Positions 12,491 through 30,640 of a stretch of DNA of 64,000 bases are shown one piece after another (the first letter of the stretch is position 1; the number at the start of each line of letters is the position of its first letter). Below the pieces are notes generated by a model. It did no database searches. It had not been told where the DNA came from and saw nothing but the letters and a program-made list of their open reading frames with translations. The stretch covers positions 62,001-126,000 of the forward strand of contig JBAJFE010000053.1 of assembly GCA_037903355.1 (NCBI GenBank), read 5' to 3'. The position numbers and the translations under genes are program-made. Source of the stretch: Trichuris trichiura (taxonomy: Eukaryota; Nematoda; Enoplea; Trichinellida; Trichuridae).

Positions 12491-15400
12491 TATTAGAATT
12501 TCAAAAAAGCGTTGGGAAGAAGTTAATGAAGGAAGTGATGCTTATTTTTGCGCGTCAACTAAGCCTGAGCGGAATTAACATGATTTGCCGCCAACCATTG
12601 CGCTGTGTGCCCAAAATCGGTTCATCGTTAACGGGAGGAGTTTACAACTTCCGATAGGGATCATAGCAGTAGGCAATAGCTAAGCCGGTCAAACCAGTTT
12701 TCTGCCGGCGACGGCCGACCGTCGGCAAATGATTTCGGACTCGATCAGCTCTCCGAAAATAAACAACGAGGGCATTTTTGTCTTTAACTATGCTTTCGCG
12801 TACGTCTTCGGCAAAATCGACTAACTAAATACAACCATGTCGTCATTTTGTCAATTTCGACACGATTCTCTTTCTTGCCAACAGGACATCTACGCATATA
12901 GGCTGGGCGAACAGTGGAAACATTTGCGCTTAACAGCCTTAATTTGCTAGCTACAGTAATTCAAATTTTTGAACCCCCGAAAATAATCGATTAGATAAGG
13001 AGCGACGCGGCGTCGGCACGCCAATTCAAATTTTTGAACTTCAGCGAGCGAATCAATAAGCGCGCTGAGTCGGTACGGTAAATTCAACTTTTTGAACCGG
13101 TACAAAGCGAGAAAACAACTTTGCCATTTCGCCGAGATAATTTTTCTTCGCAGTCGTTAGCGCAGCGTCCAAAATTGTCAAGGTCAACAACATGGCAATG
13201 CGGTAGCGGTGGCAAGCTGGCAAAGCAACATTAAATATACGAACCTGAGCGAACGAAGACTAGCGCTACGAACAAAAGCAAGCCAAAGTGCTTGCTTAAC
13301 GTTGCGCACATTACTATTGCCACACACGCACACCGGAGCGACTGTCAATCTCTCTATTTGGATTCCTAACGAAGCAGGACCAACAAAGGAATGACGAAAC
13401 TGTGCCTAGAGAATGGCTTGACCAAGGCGTGGGCGACTTGCACCCGCTTTGTGGCTACCTGAAAAGATGGACAATCATAAAAAGGTGAGAAACTGCGGGA
13501 AAACTATCACGCCAATAATATTTTATAGGCGAAAGATAACGCACGCAAAATGCAGCGTGTACTACGCAGCGGAGCTTTTCTGGTCGACCGCCGCGATCAA
13601 TTTAATGCAAAAGGGAACCTTATCGATCCGGTAATGACCGTCCGCGAAAAGCTATCGCTTGCAGTGAAGCCGTACGAAGCACAGACCGGCGATTCAAATC
13701 GAATAGACACAGCTTCTCCATAGGAAGCTAAAGCGTAGCAGCAGCATTGCATGCCCCGAAGCTGTCGTCCCAACTGGCATTCATTACGTCACTGCCTACT
13801 GATACAATCTGTCACTAAATACGGACGACCAGGGAAGAGCCACTCGAAGCGTCACCGTGTACAATATGAAGCGTAGCGACCACATTCGTCACAGGGTCAA
13901 CTGGATGGTCGTGATGAATAGAGAATAGCATAACGGCGACCTGCCCCACCCACTATGATAAGGACATCTGCGAGGGAAAATGACAGTCAAACTGAACCAT
14001 GCATGGAAAATTAGTGAAAAGCAAGGAGGTAAGCTGCAAGGTCGAGTTAAAATAACGCGCAATTGTCACCCGTCTATCTCGCCGTCGATCGTGTACGAAA
14101 CGACGACTACGTGAGAGAAGCGACGGAGGTTTTTCGGCAAAACTGAGCGACCGGATTGGTGTCCGTCATTTCGATGAGTCAGTGCTGCTTAGCCGCCTAC
14201 CTTGGAGCGAAAAAACCGCGCAATCTTGCCATAGGAACAGGCCGCAGGCGTATCGATTGCAGCACGGCAAGGCAACGCAAGGCGCAGAGGCACGATGCAT
14301 CAAAAACGACGAAAGAAATGATGTCGTCTAGAAGCTGGACGTCCAATCGATTGTTCCCCATTAGGCTTATTGCGTAAAAACTAGCTTTTGCACGGACAGC
14401 CGCGGTCGCCATGGACGTTGGTCAGCCAAACGAGATCAAGAAGTTGCAACGACCTCTGCTTGAAAAGTGCAACTTCGATGGGGCATCAACGAAAAACGAA
14501 CTAATCACGAAACAGCAATCACTGACATGCGAAAACAGTTGTCCCGACAAGTCGATAAAAAGTTTTAAACATAGATAAACAAATTCTAAGAGCAACAGTG
14601 CACTTCATACTTGGCCAACCGAATCGACTACCATTTCAAAGGCAAATGATTATCATCGAAATGGGCAAGTTAATATATACCGTACCGATATGAACCTGCA
14701 AATCTCTAAAAATTTCTACTGGTACACTTGGCATTTGCTGAAAACGCTGAAAAAGCTGCACGGTCTGTGCTTGAACGCTTCGGGAGGACGAGAAAACTAA
14801 GCTAAATCTGCTTCCGTAAAATTTTTTCAATTACGCCGGGCAATATGTACGCATTTTTTAAAAATCGTCTCAAACAAAGGTTTCCGCGCGCGCTGACAAC
14901 CGAGCAGCGAACCTCTCGGAGTAGCTTTTGAAACATGACAAAAGAAAAAAGGCAATGAAAAGACGCGCGATTCGAAAAAACGCATTGGCTGTCGAAATAG
15001 GCCGACAACAGGAACTCACTCAACCGGTCATTCGTCTTTAAGCAGCAAAGGGGAGGGAAAAAATGACAGTATGCCGGAATTCAGGTTCGTAATAGTATTA
15101 GTCGCTCCTTGTACGCCAGTTCGAAAAATTTGGTCGCTGCCGAGACGAAGATGCGCCCAACGCGATCGTTTCTTTGCAGAAGTAGTTGAAGATTCGGTCT
15201 AGCGCACTTCAAGGGAAGATCCGAAAGACGCCCGCCACTTTCGCTCGCGCAAGCGAATAACGGCCGGCAAAACGCGCCATTGCTTACAGCCGACTGACGA
15301 CAAGAAGTCGAGGTACGTTGTTTTGCAAGTTTTCAATCGCTTTGGGCAGTTTTGCAAAAGGGCATCGCATGTAGCCCTTTCCTTTGAATTTTTCGTAAAA

Positions 15401-18400
15401 CAACTCAGTTTGCCGGTAAGGCTAAGTCTATGGCGGCATTGGACGATAAGCCATAACAAAGGGGTCCGTCGTCTTTTAGCAAAGTTCTGTTTAAATGGAT
15501 TGTCTGGCTGTTCGATCAACACAACTGCGATAGCATATGCTTTGAGTGATTCATCCAAATGATAGACTGACTAGCCGGAAAACGTCGCCGTCGAGCGTCA
15601 TGCTACTACTCTTCATGCAAAGGAAAGTAATGATTCATCTATGCGCAAAATATTTGCATTACCATTCATAGTTGTAACTATGCGCTTCCTATAAGGGACT
15701 ATATCTCGGCATCTTCGTAAGCCTATTCTTGAGTATAGGTTCCATAGCTCTTTCATCGATGCATTACCGAGAGGTGCTGTTTGTCAACATCCCATTCGAT
15801 TGTGCGTGATAGAAAGACTTGTCTTGTTGTTGACTCCAAGGAGAAATAACAAATCGATATTTATTGGCCACAGTCAACGAGACAGCCGCTTTAGGGCACA
15901 TCCGTCATAAAAATAATAAATGAAGCGTACTCTTAACGATGAAAAAAATTGTGCAGATAGAAATGCTTTCTAGTCCATCTGGTTTGTTCTGTGACGTTTA
16001 AAGCTACAGTAATTTAAATTTGAAACAGGAATGCAGGTACAGTTAGACCATTATTTCACTCCGACAAAAAACCGCTGCGTTTTCTGAAGCGTAAGGAAAG
16101 GAAAAAGAAATGTTGTCTTGTAATTGTCTTTCCGGGAGCGCGTATGGCATCGGCAATTTTAGTCTTCTTCAACGGGGGGAAGTTTTCATTGTTCAACCGT
16201 TAGTTCTCACGCTTGATCAAGTGAAATAATGTTCCATCCACTGCAGTCAACAGGAGTGAGCGGCGAGCTTTTTATCGCTCATAAAATCTCATTCCTTTGA
16301 AATGCCAATAGGTGGCTGTGGAATTGAACCAGCGGACAGTCAGGAGGGGTCCGTGTCAATTCTTTAAGTTGCCCGTTTGCAATTGAATAATGAGTCTTCT
16401 GTTAACTTTTGACGTAGAGCTGAAAAGCCTATCGAGCCTTAGCTACTGATCGCTCGTTTTAACTGACACGGCAACAGTATGCTATTTTGATTCTCCTCAC
16501 CACCCGAAGGCTGCTAAATTCATTTCCGCATTGATTACTAACGTTCGGTAGCTTTATATAAGCGCTGCCTGCCGGCTTAAACGAGCGCATACGGCAACTT
16601 TTTGTGTTTGGCCAAAATTCAAAAGCCTTTTCAATTTTGTAGCCTTTAAGAAAAAGCTATTTCAGTAATGCGTACTATTGGATCAGCTAAACCAGCTGTA
16701 AAAAGTGCGTCTGACAAGTTGCTCATTTTCCCAATTTTTGACATCTTTTTCTTGAAGGCATCGTACTCTATCGGCCTAATTAATCAACTTGCACAGCTTT
16801 CGTTAAACTCGACGAGCTCTACACTGTATAAGCCGCTTAAAAGTTTTATTTGCGTATAATTTCTTACGTGCAAACTTTTGTTGGCTGAAAAGCATGATAG
16901 CAGCGGAAATTTGAATATGCCCTGATCGAATGCAGGTTGAGTGACGTAAGCTCTTTTGTAGCTTGCACTTTTCGGCTTAAGGAAAAGCTTATGCAAATAT
17001 AAGCAAGTCCCTTTCCGCGTAACAATGCAATAGGAGGCAGCTGTTTTCGCAAATGTTGTCAAAACGTTGTTTGCGCTAAATCGATATGCGTAGTTGGAAT
17101 TTTTTGCAAAATTTAACCGACTTAGCAATATTGGTTGCGAAATCGAATCCGTGCTAGAATATCTGTAAAGAAAAAATGTACTTGAAGCTGAAGGCGTCCA
17201 GTTTTATTCAGCCTCGTTGCTGCTGTATGTCGGCTGCTTTTTGTTCTATACTTTTCATATTTGCTTAACAATATTGCCGCTGTGCCGCGTTGTATTTGTC
17301 AATGTTTATCGAAAAAGAATATTCCCCAAATAATCGACTATCGTTTGTTTAGCAGAGTGCGCTCGCGGTTTGCCGTAGTATCGTTGCGCATTCACGAAGA
17401 ACCGCTTTCTCTACACTTTCTTTGGCTTCAGGTTGAACAGGTATCGTCGCTTTCTTCCATCGTCATTGCACTTTTCGCTTTTTCAACCAACTTTTTACAG
17501 TATGCTTGACATTGTCACCATTTCAATCTGTCTCTGCTAAGTAGTCAGAATAGGTAACAGTCACTTTAATAATCACTTTTGCGCGGCAGTATATCATTTC
17601 AAAGTTCCACATTTCGACGTATTGACAACCTTTGTAAGAGAAAGAATGAACTTTTTTGTTGTGCTATAACTTTGAGTGATTGAATGTGCTCTGCTCGAAA
17701 TTATAGATATACGTGCGCTTAACGAGACGACTTAACGACGTCTGTCATCGCAAGGTTGAATTTAAACCACTACGCGTCAAGTAATCTCTCAAAATAGAAA
17801 ATATAATTGGTTCGTTAAAATAAAAACACTCTGTAGCCAATGATCATCGTATCGCCATCGTCTAGTATCGCTTAAATTTTTCCCTCTTTCCATATCAGCG
17901 CTATTAGATGACCTTTCAATGCGTCTACCTTTGCCACCGCAAAAAAGAATTGATCGCAGACGACGTTATCCATTTTTCCGAGTTGCCGAGCGACATCTAC
18001 CAAAATGGTGATTGTACAAATTTGCATAAAAACCTTTTCTGCCCTATAAATTACTTACGCTATTATTAATAGCGCCCGTAATTGTAAAGAGCAGAATCCT
18101 CATTAGGTTAATGCAAATTGGATTGTTCGCATTTGCAAACGCTGCGGCGAAAAATTCCTTTTATGCAAATAGAGTACGGTTGGCCAATTGACCATCGTCG
18201 GACAGCCGCTTTAGCTTAGTTCGAATGAACAGGTGCGCGTCACGCATTTTATCACTTCGTGGCTGCGTGACAACGACGCGACATGAAAGCCTATTATTAT
18301 GTCACCAAGCGGCGCTCGAACGTATCCTTCCTTATTTGGGCAGCAGGTCGATTTTTGTTGTAATTATTTCAAGTTCTTCCTTGGACGACATTTCCATTCG

Positions 18401-19987
18401 ACGACGGCTTGCGGAAAACGAAGCCGTGACACAGAGTATTGATTAACAATCACGTTCAAAAAAGAAAGGGAAGCAGCTCGCATCGTTTGCAAAGCAATGT
18501 TTTCCAGCGGGCGGATGGCCCCTTAAACGGAGAGTCAATTTAATTTCCTGGACGCGGACGCCCGACGGTCCTTGAACAATTGCCCTACAATGTAGGCGAA
18601 CGACCGGACAAGCATCCAAGCGTGCTTGATAGAAATTTCAAAAAATTAGTGCTTATTGTACCTGCAAATCATTTTAACAGGCTACCGTAACCAATGCGCG
18701 TTCGCGACGCGATTTTACTTCGGTTTTTTCCATTTGGCCGCTCCGAGCAGCAGTCGGATTCCTTATTCATTGCCGACATCGTACAATCTAGTCGTTCAAT
18801 CGTCAATAATAGGCTGGACGGTCGGTTGTTTTTTTTTTGTCTTTTTAAAAAGTCAAATAACTTTTGCGATCCCCGTACTTTGCGTCCATGCAATAGCAGG
18901 TACGGTGTCGATTTCAGTGATTACCATTGTCGCTAAGAGTAGTTGGGTGGCAGTGGCGTTGTAGCGCGACGACAAAATCACTTGCATGCCAATCGATCAC
19001 ATTCGTTTCAGTCAAGTAATTAACTGTTCTTGTTCCCGACAACAATGCACACACTGTTCGTTTAATTTCCCGACCAATTCCGCAACGTACAACGATCGAT
19101 AGAATGGCCGTCTGAAACCAAGTGATTTCGGTTTCACTTTACGATCATCGTTGCATAACCACCGTGTAAACATGCTACCGCCGGATGAGGTGATTATTTG
19201 TTCATCGCGCTCAGCTGCCTCCTTCCAAATGTGCATTGCACTGACGCGACCACTTACAACAACTTCTAATAAATAGATTGACGCCAAATAATGCCACTTT
19301 TATCATCAACAACCGTTATACTAGCGCAGTTTGCAAATTTTAACAAACTAACCAGCCAAGTGTCCGCCCGATGAAAACGATGACCATTAGCTTTGCGACG
19401 AAGGCTATTACATTTGGCAGAATAGCTCGATGGAACTTTTACGACGAAACTGATGCGCTCTCGTTGCGGCTCCTCACACCCAGCCATTGGTGCGCCTCAA
19501 CGATCAATCTTTGTCGCCATTTTATCAATCTCCATTGTTGCGTCACTATTAGGAAGCGGCTATTTTTCTCTACCAATAAACTTTACTGTCAGCCACTTTC
19601 ACCCTCGTAAAGGGTATAGAGAAAGAGAGAGACAGCCTTAAGCGATGGCTAACGTCTCGCTTGTCTACAGTAATCAGCGTTCACGTACGCAACGCTTCGC
19701 TTAGCCGGCAACGATGCATGGTAGCTTTTCAGGAAAAAGAACTTAAGGCTACTTATTCTATTTAAGCTTCGACGGAAGCGCTGTTCGCCCGGCGGCCGAC
19801 AACAAATCCAAGCAACGGTAGAGAAGCAACGCGTTATTGTAACCTGCATATCTATATTTTGTGGTATACTGTAGAAAATTCATTACAAATAACGCTCAGA
19901 AATGGCGGCTCCCTACCGCCGACTTTGTTATAACACGAATGCGGCGGCCTTAGAAATGCGAGACCGTTAACAGGCCGGAACGGAACC
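12491..19987. other. Long stretch without recognisable genes
   Basis: About 7.5 kb between the 5' end of the SAX-7-like gene (-) and the calcineurin A start (+), so both upstream regions lie here. Reading frames are short and have no recognisable domains, and no tRNA or spliced gene could be assembled. It contains three AT palindromes (12955-13098), copies of an ACAGTAATTYAAATT-type motif (12952 and 16004) and otherwise unique sequence. Undetected small or fast-evolving genes, or distal 5' exons of either flanking gene, are possible. Confidence 0.45.
12955..13098. repeat. Three spaced copies of a TTCAAAAAxTTGAA-type palindrome
   Basis: aattcaaatttttgaac occurs at about 12958-12974, again at about 13023-13039, and as aattcaactttttgaacc at about 13081-13098. 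Spacing is about 60-65 bp. The core is close to self-complementary (ttcaaa/tttgaa). The first copy directly follows acagt, forming the dispersed ACAGTAATTCAAATT motif seen elsewhere in the window. Confidence 0.7.
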
Positions 19988-24970
<4,983 letters not shown>

Positions 24971-26070
24971 TTCACCATAATGGTTTCTTCTTTTTCTTCG
25001 TTGTCGTCGAGGCGAGGGGCATTCTGTAAATTTTGTTGTTTGTTTTTTTCTTTTTTTAAATATTCTCCAAGCTTTCGAATACGTTTCCTTTTTGTTGAGC
25101 GCCATTGTCAGTCGCTCTCTCGAACGGTACGTTGGCGCCTTCGACTCAGCCTCCTCCACTTTCTTCTTTGTCTTGTCTGGTTCTTCAGTGCTCCCTTCCT
25201 TTCTTTCTGTCTTATTTCTTTCTTCGACTCGCATTCGGCCTGTAACGTCTCATTCAAAGAGAGACTGAATGGTCGGTCGGTCAGCTAAATGAGTGCTTCA
25301 TTCCTTTCTCAGGATGACGCCTAGAAACTGGTAACCTAAGCACTCTCTGCTGAGTACATATGTGAGCGTTCGGCTTAGCTTTTCTTTTTCCTAATCCCCT
25401 CGAGCGACTTTCATTTTTTTTGTTAAGTTAGCTTATAGTTAGTCTAAAGACATGTGCTGCCCCCTACGTGAAAGTTTTTTCTTTTCTGCACGAATCTATT
25501 TTTTTAAAATATTTCTATATTTCATATTGTTTTTGCTAGTCAGGTTTCTCGTTGCCCATTACCGTGTCGTTCCCGTGACGTAGAGCGCATGTTTTCCATG
25601 TGCCAGACCAATTCTAGTCATTAGTCTTCATACATAGTCTTCATCCGTCCGCTTGTCGTCTACCGTTGTCCGTTCACTATATACGCACACATATATACAT
25701 GTAACACGTTTCTATCGCCTTCGAGATTTAATATTTCTCTACAGTCGATCGGCCGAAAATACCGAAGTTAGTATTTTTGTATTTGTCTGAGTCGTATGGA
25801 CGCCGCCGCCGCTACCGCTGCTGCTGCTGCTGCATACGTCCTTCACCAATTCGAACGTGGTTCTTTCTCTTCTTTTCGTCCGCTGTTGAAGCGCTTTGAC
25901 AGTCAGCCTTTTTCTTGTCATCTCTCTATTTCTCGTTTTTTTCTTTCTAAGCTCGCCGAAGGGTCGAAAAGCTTTTTAAAAAGTTACTTTTTTTCACTTT
26001 AGCGAATTCTTTTTTTTTTCTTTGTTCTTCTTTTCTTTTTCTTCCGAAGCAACAAAAATAAAGCTTTTCT
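24971..26070. other. Calcineurin 3' flank and convergent intergenic region
   Basis: This T/C-rich stretch follows the calcineurin stop and runs to the stop of the minus-strand kelch-b561 gene. No coding exon is recognisable. A short codon-repeat run (about 25799-25833: GCC/GCT, poly-Ala in one frame) looks like simple sequence. A plus-strand AATAAA at about 26057-26062 could end a 1.1-kb calcineurin 3' UTR and would then bring the two convergent transcripts into overlap. Confidence 0.5.
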
Positions 26071-28259
26071 CTAGTCGTCATTCGGGGGCGGGAAGGCGAC
26101 GCTGCGGTTCGCTTTGCGGAATCGAAGAATCGGTAGGATCAATCCGAGCGCGGCCAGAAGGCAAAAAATGTGTACGAAAAAACCTAGCAGAAGGCCGACT
26201 GGAACGGCGATCAACTGTAGCCCCAAAATGATGTTCAAGAATGCAAGAGGAAGAAGAACAATTGCCAACCAAAAGTGAACCCGATTAATTGTTCGTCTTT
26301 GAGCTTCCGTCCTTATTAGACTTTTGCTATAGATTGCCAATTCGAGGAAGAAATTAACTCGGCTGACGCCTACCTGAAGCCAAGCGCTACTTGTACGCAC
26401 AGCAATGCAATGACAATGATGCCAAGGACTCCGTGGACACTGCCAAAATGTTTTCCATTGTCCCTTTTGGCTTGAATCGAACAGACGGCACCGGCAGCAA
26501 CAATAACCATCCCGCACGTCTTATAAATGCATCGATAAGATGACGCCTAATAAGGCTTTTGGTGTAGGTACGTACTTGCGCAATTGTATGCGCCATTGTC
26601 CATCCACCACTTTTTTTCTGCTTTGTAACGCGAGCCGACTTGTACAGAGCCCATAGCGCTCCCGCCGGCAGTATAAGGGCAAAACTCGCACTCATCAATA
26701 AGCCATGCAAAGCCAGCAGGTTGAAGTTAACCTGTTGACATTTTTGATTGGTTGCGCTTTCCCTCCAATCGCCAGCGAGCATCCAAAAGTCGTCCAACAA
26801 ACGTCTAAGCCGATTAAATGACTGTACATTATTTAAAAATCGATCTTACGCGTCTTCTCACCCGTCGTATGCCTCTCCTCCGAACATGTAAACTTCAGTT
26901 AAGGTAGATGCCGTAGATGCAGCCGATCGTTGTTCCGGAAGTGCCGACGAGTCCTAAGAGATGTCTGTCAGCAAAATATCCGCCTTTTTTTAAAAGAAAA
27001 ACATGATCACTTCGTATTTGGACGATCGGATGCTCCAACTTTTTCCTACGAGATCGTAGATGACAACTTCGTCTGGTTCAAGCATAGGGGAACCCTTTCA
27101 ACAAAGGTAAGGCAAAGTGGGCGACAACGGAAAAAGTTTTCCTCTTACCAACAAATGTTGAGAAGTGTATCGTCTGCCGCCGTATATGAGAACGGCCGCC
27201 GGCTTTGGCTCCACGTCGTCGGAGGATAATAGCGTTACAGCGCTGGCTTCCATTCTTGGCGATGGGCAAAAAGGCAACGACTGCCAAACATGCGATTGGA
27301 CGTTGAACAGCCAAGCATCGCCGGTGGGACATTGACCGTGCCTTCAACAAGTTGCGATTTCCTCTCCTTTTATGGTTATTGACTCGCGAGCTCACTTGGA
27401 ACAACCGCCAAATAAGAGCACTTCGGATGGACTGACCATCAGCGAAGACATATGACGCCGCGGATGGGGCGTGAATGGACTGTAGACGAAAAGTCGTTCG
27501 ATAACTTGAAAATCATTAAATCAGTTTGAATTGACAGAAATCGATAAGTCCGAGAAGACGCCTACTTTTGTACCATCTTTGCATTGGTATGTCAAAAAAG
27601 AAGATGTCTTCAAGGAATTGGTCGTTGATTGTTGTTCCAAGACCATAAATAATATGCGAACCGGTCGCGTAGAAACCCCCGATGGCACCGAGTCGTCCCG
27701 TTGGACGTAGTTCTCCTTTGGGTGCGAGTTTATGCCATTCAAAGGTGCTTAGCGACGACACATTATTTATCAAAGAGAGAGAAGTAAAGATGTTGTTTAC
27801 CTTGTCAAAAAAACCCATACGTCATCGAAGCACTGAGTTTGATCGCAGCCACCGACCAAGTAGAATTTGCCGTCGTTTAGACCAAATGCAGCTCCGTGCA
27901 TGGCAGGCGGAGCAACGTTTCGATGAACGGCGTACCATCTGCCTAAAAAAGAGAGAGAAGAATTTGCATATCTTCCGGCGTGCTTTTGTTGAAATGACGT
28001 CATCACCGGCAAGTACGTCAAATATCCATGTGTCGTTGTAGTTTTCGTCACGCTCTCCTTGACCACCGAATAGAACAACATAATGACGCAACATATCGTA
28101 TCCAAAAGCAGCGTGTTTTCTTGCTTGCGGTCGCGGATTTTTGCCGTATTCGGCTACCCGTTTCCAATGGAGTGATACGGCTTGTGTGACGAACAAGTTG
28201 AAAGTTAAAATAAGCCAGCCAATCCTTAGCCAAAGATAAATGATCATTTGATCGGCCAA
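26071..28259 (-). CDS. Secreted-side kelch propeller fused to a cytochrome b561 transmembrane core
   Basis: Predicted 561-aa membrane protein. Exons 5' to 3': 28259-28007, 27942-27801, 27747-27566, 27504-27396, 27341-27149, 27094-27011, 26953-26862, 26804-26576, 26519-26374, 26326-26071. Residues 1-29 are a signal peptide (hydrophobic LRIGWLILTFNLFVTQAVS). About residues 30-350 form about six kelch blades (YVVLFGGQGERDENYNDTW, KFYLVGGCDQ, EVLLFGGCS, AVLIYGG, EVYMFGGEAYDG). About residues 370-550 form a five-helix b561/ferric reductase core with four candidate haem histidines, in ALHGLLM, TMAHTIAQ, GSVHGVLG and NRVHFWLA. b561 proteins pass electrons across membranes from ascorbate or similar donors, usually fused to DOMON domains in animals. 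Here a kelch propeller takes the DOMON place. Substrate and membrane are unknown. All ten junctions keep frame, and several fall within kelch or b561 motifs, so two merged genes are unlikely. Confidence 0.85.
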
Positions 28260-29997
28260 AAGAGATATACATTGGTAAGAAGCGACAATCTCGTACAGCT
28301 GTTGTCCATCTAAGGCAAGAAAGAGAAAGAGAGAGAGAGAGGTGTATAGCAGCAGCTTAAGCGTATCAGCGACAGGTGAGTAAACTTAGCCTGCAAACCA
28401 CTACAAACGGTTGCTCTTTGCTTTTGTTATTGTTGACGTTTAGCCTTCTGCAAGCCTTTCTACTGTTCGCCTATTTTTCCACCAATGCAAAAGGTTGTGA
28501 AAATGATTACTTTCGTTTATTCAGCGTACGACTGCCGAGCGAAGGTTATTTTGGCTATCGCCCATTGATCGTTTCAAAAGGCGTTCATACTGGAAGCGAT
28601 AATGCAGACTTAAGCTTTATCAGACGAAGTAACAAAGCGGTCGTCTTTCAAAGAGCCTATGCTTAAAAAAGGAAATTCGAATAGCCGCTATTGAATGTTT
28701 TTTGTTCGAATGTACGCGTTGTACTTTCCGTCTTACGGTAATTATGAATTCTTCTAACCTAATTATCATTAAGCTATTTCAAATTTAGTTCGAAGTTTTG
28801 CCAATTCTTTGCGGAAAGCGCGTTGCCACTGCGAAAGTGACGTAACGATGATACGTTTTTTTTTATTTGAAACGTAGCCGCAATGCGTTTTAGGTTCAAC
28901 GCTTTTTTCGTACTTTTTATTGCCGGCGGTTAATTCAGCAATGATTTCAGTTAAGACGGGTATAACTGATTTTTTTTGAAAGAGAAAATAATTGACTTGT
29001 AACCGACGGATTGTTTATTAGTCTGTGACGTCACAGATGTCGATTGGCAGCAAACAGCTAGCGTCATTCGCCCCCCACTCTCGTACTGTAGAATTTAAAA
29101 AGCCTTTTGAGATCTGCAGGTAACTAGAAAAAATTAGCTGCGTAAATCAACCTGTCGGTTGAAGATTAAAGCGGAAAACTTTAAGTTGAAGCAGCGTTTC
29201 TGACGGATAAGTCATGCGGAATAGTGAGGACAAAGAAAGTGTTAATTTTTTAAAATTGGCGAGCCCTTTCGTGCGCGTTGGCTGTTAAGTGTTCAGCTTC
29301 TCTTAACTTCACGTGAAAATGTACAAATTAAGCAGCATGCAAGCCAAAATAATTTTCCAAGATTTTACGTTGTCTTGTTGGGAAACAATAAGTAACAGAA
29401 ATGATATGCGAAGCGCTTATCGTTATTTTGCAGCCAAAGTAAACCGTTAGTCGTTTTAATTGACGGTCCAAACATGTTTTAAATTTTTCATAGTCTTTCA
29501 AACGGTAATTCGAATTGAGAACAAAGCAGTCATGTTCATTAAAAATTATGGATACTAATAGCGTGCACTGCCACGCCGCTACCGCGAACTGGAGCCATGG
29601 TTTGAATGCGAGAAGAATATACCAAAAATTAACGCAGCAAGATTACCATGAGCATCAGCATCTAAAGATCTGTTTGTAAAATTTGCTAGTTCGGCAAGGA
29701 GACTACCACAGCTCAAATCTTACCTGCGGATCAAACTTTTAAAATTCAAACGGCCCACAGTATTACCATTTTTCCGTGAAAAATGTAAAAAACAAAACAG
29801 CTTAAGGGATTTTTTCAAAAAATTATCCATATTGAATGAACAATGTCTCAATTTTAAAATTTCCTTCCGGAAATGGAGAAAATGGCGGGCTTAGCCGCAT
29901 CGGTTTTGCATATCAATTTTTGTGGCCTAAGGCGAATCGACCAAACGTTTTATTGTTACAAGCTGGCTTATTGGTGCCAAAATAGCACCGTGAACTT
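28260..29997. other. Intergenic region, no gene seen
   Basis: This stretch is upstream of the kelch-b561 gene (-) and downstream of the PDZ gene (-). It holds a GA run (about 28318-28340), a perfect 14-bp palindrome ctgtgacgtcacag at about 29023-29036 containing a CRE octamer, and ACGGTAATTCGAATT near 29502. No supported coding exon. Confidence 0.5.
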
Positions 29998-30640
29998 TCA
30001 ACCTGATGGTTTCCGCAGGGATTTGTCTCTCGGAACGTCGCTGGTTATTTCGAATCTGACAATGTTTTCGAGAACGGATACTTTCCTGTGCTCAGTTTGA
30101 GTTGGTTGTTCCGTCCGAGCTGGAGCCTGTAATCCGTACTGACTTGCTGTTGCAAATTGCTTTTTCAAAATTTCTCTAACATCAGCAGGCAGTTTGGACC
30201 ATTGATTCTTCTCCATTTCGGAGAATGGTTGAGCAGTTTCCAAATATGGGCATTCGGTGGACGACTTGCGATCACCTTGTCCCGGCTGCTCTATATTCTA
30301 CAGCATGATGAAGCTTGTTGACGCAGGAAGAAAATTGGAACACATTTCTCACCTTCGACAACTGTCGCTCGACGGTCACTGTCAATACCTTATGGGTTCG
30401 TATTAGATCGCGGCACGATTCTCGACTGTCAATCTTGCTTCCATTTACATCCTTTATAACATCGTACAATTTGAAATGGTCTTCCGCTATCGATCCGGGT
30501 CGTATCGACGAAACGAACACATTTCCTTTTTTAATTTTTATTCCCAACCCAAAGCTACGTCTATCCTTTCGTACATTGATGTTAAGTATTATTCTTTCTA
30601 CCACTTTCTGCGTTTCATCCGCAGCCTGCTGAGAGCCCAT
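29998..30640 (-). CDS. Small single-PDZ-domain protein
   Basis: Two exons, 30640-30353 and 30297-29998, joined over a 55-bp intron (donor gtgaga, acceptor ctgtag), give 195 aa. Residues about 14-95 form one PDZ domain: the GLGI carboxylate-binding loop (SFGLGIKIKKG), VFVSSIRPGSIAEDHFKLYDVI, and VNGSKIDSRESCRDLI. The remaining 100 residues are charged and polar (EMEKNQWSKLPADVREILKK) with no domain I recognise. Nematodes have many small one-PDZ proteins of this kind, some acting in sperm meiosis (SMZ-1/2 in C. elegans). Membership of that group is an inference from the motif style only. There is no signal peptide or TM segment. Confidence 0.82.

Noticed and set aside
16311..16410. Minus-strand resemblance to an 18S rRNA block (GTCAATTCTTTAAGTT, with ggaattgaaccag upstream)
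   Set aside because: Only two short matches separated by unrelated sequence; no other 18S landmarks are present nearby. A decayed fragment is possible but not supported.
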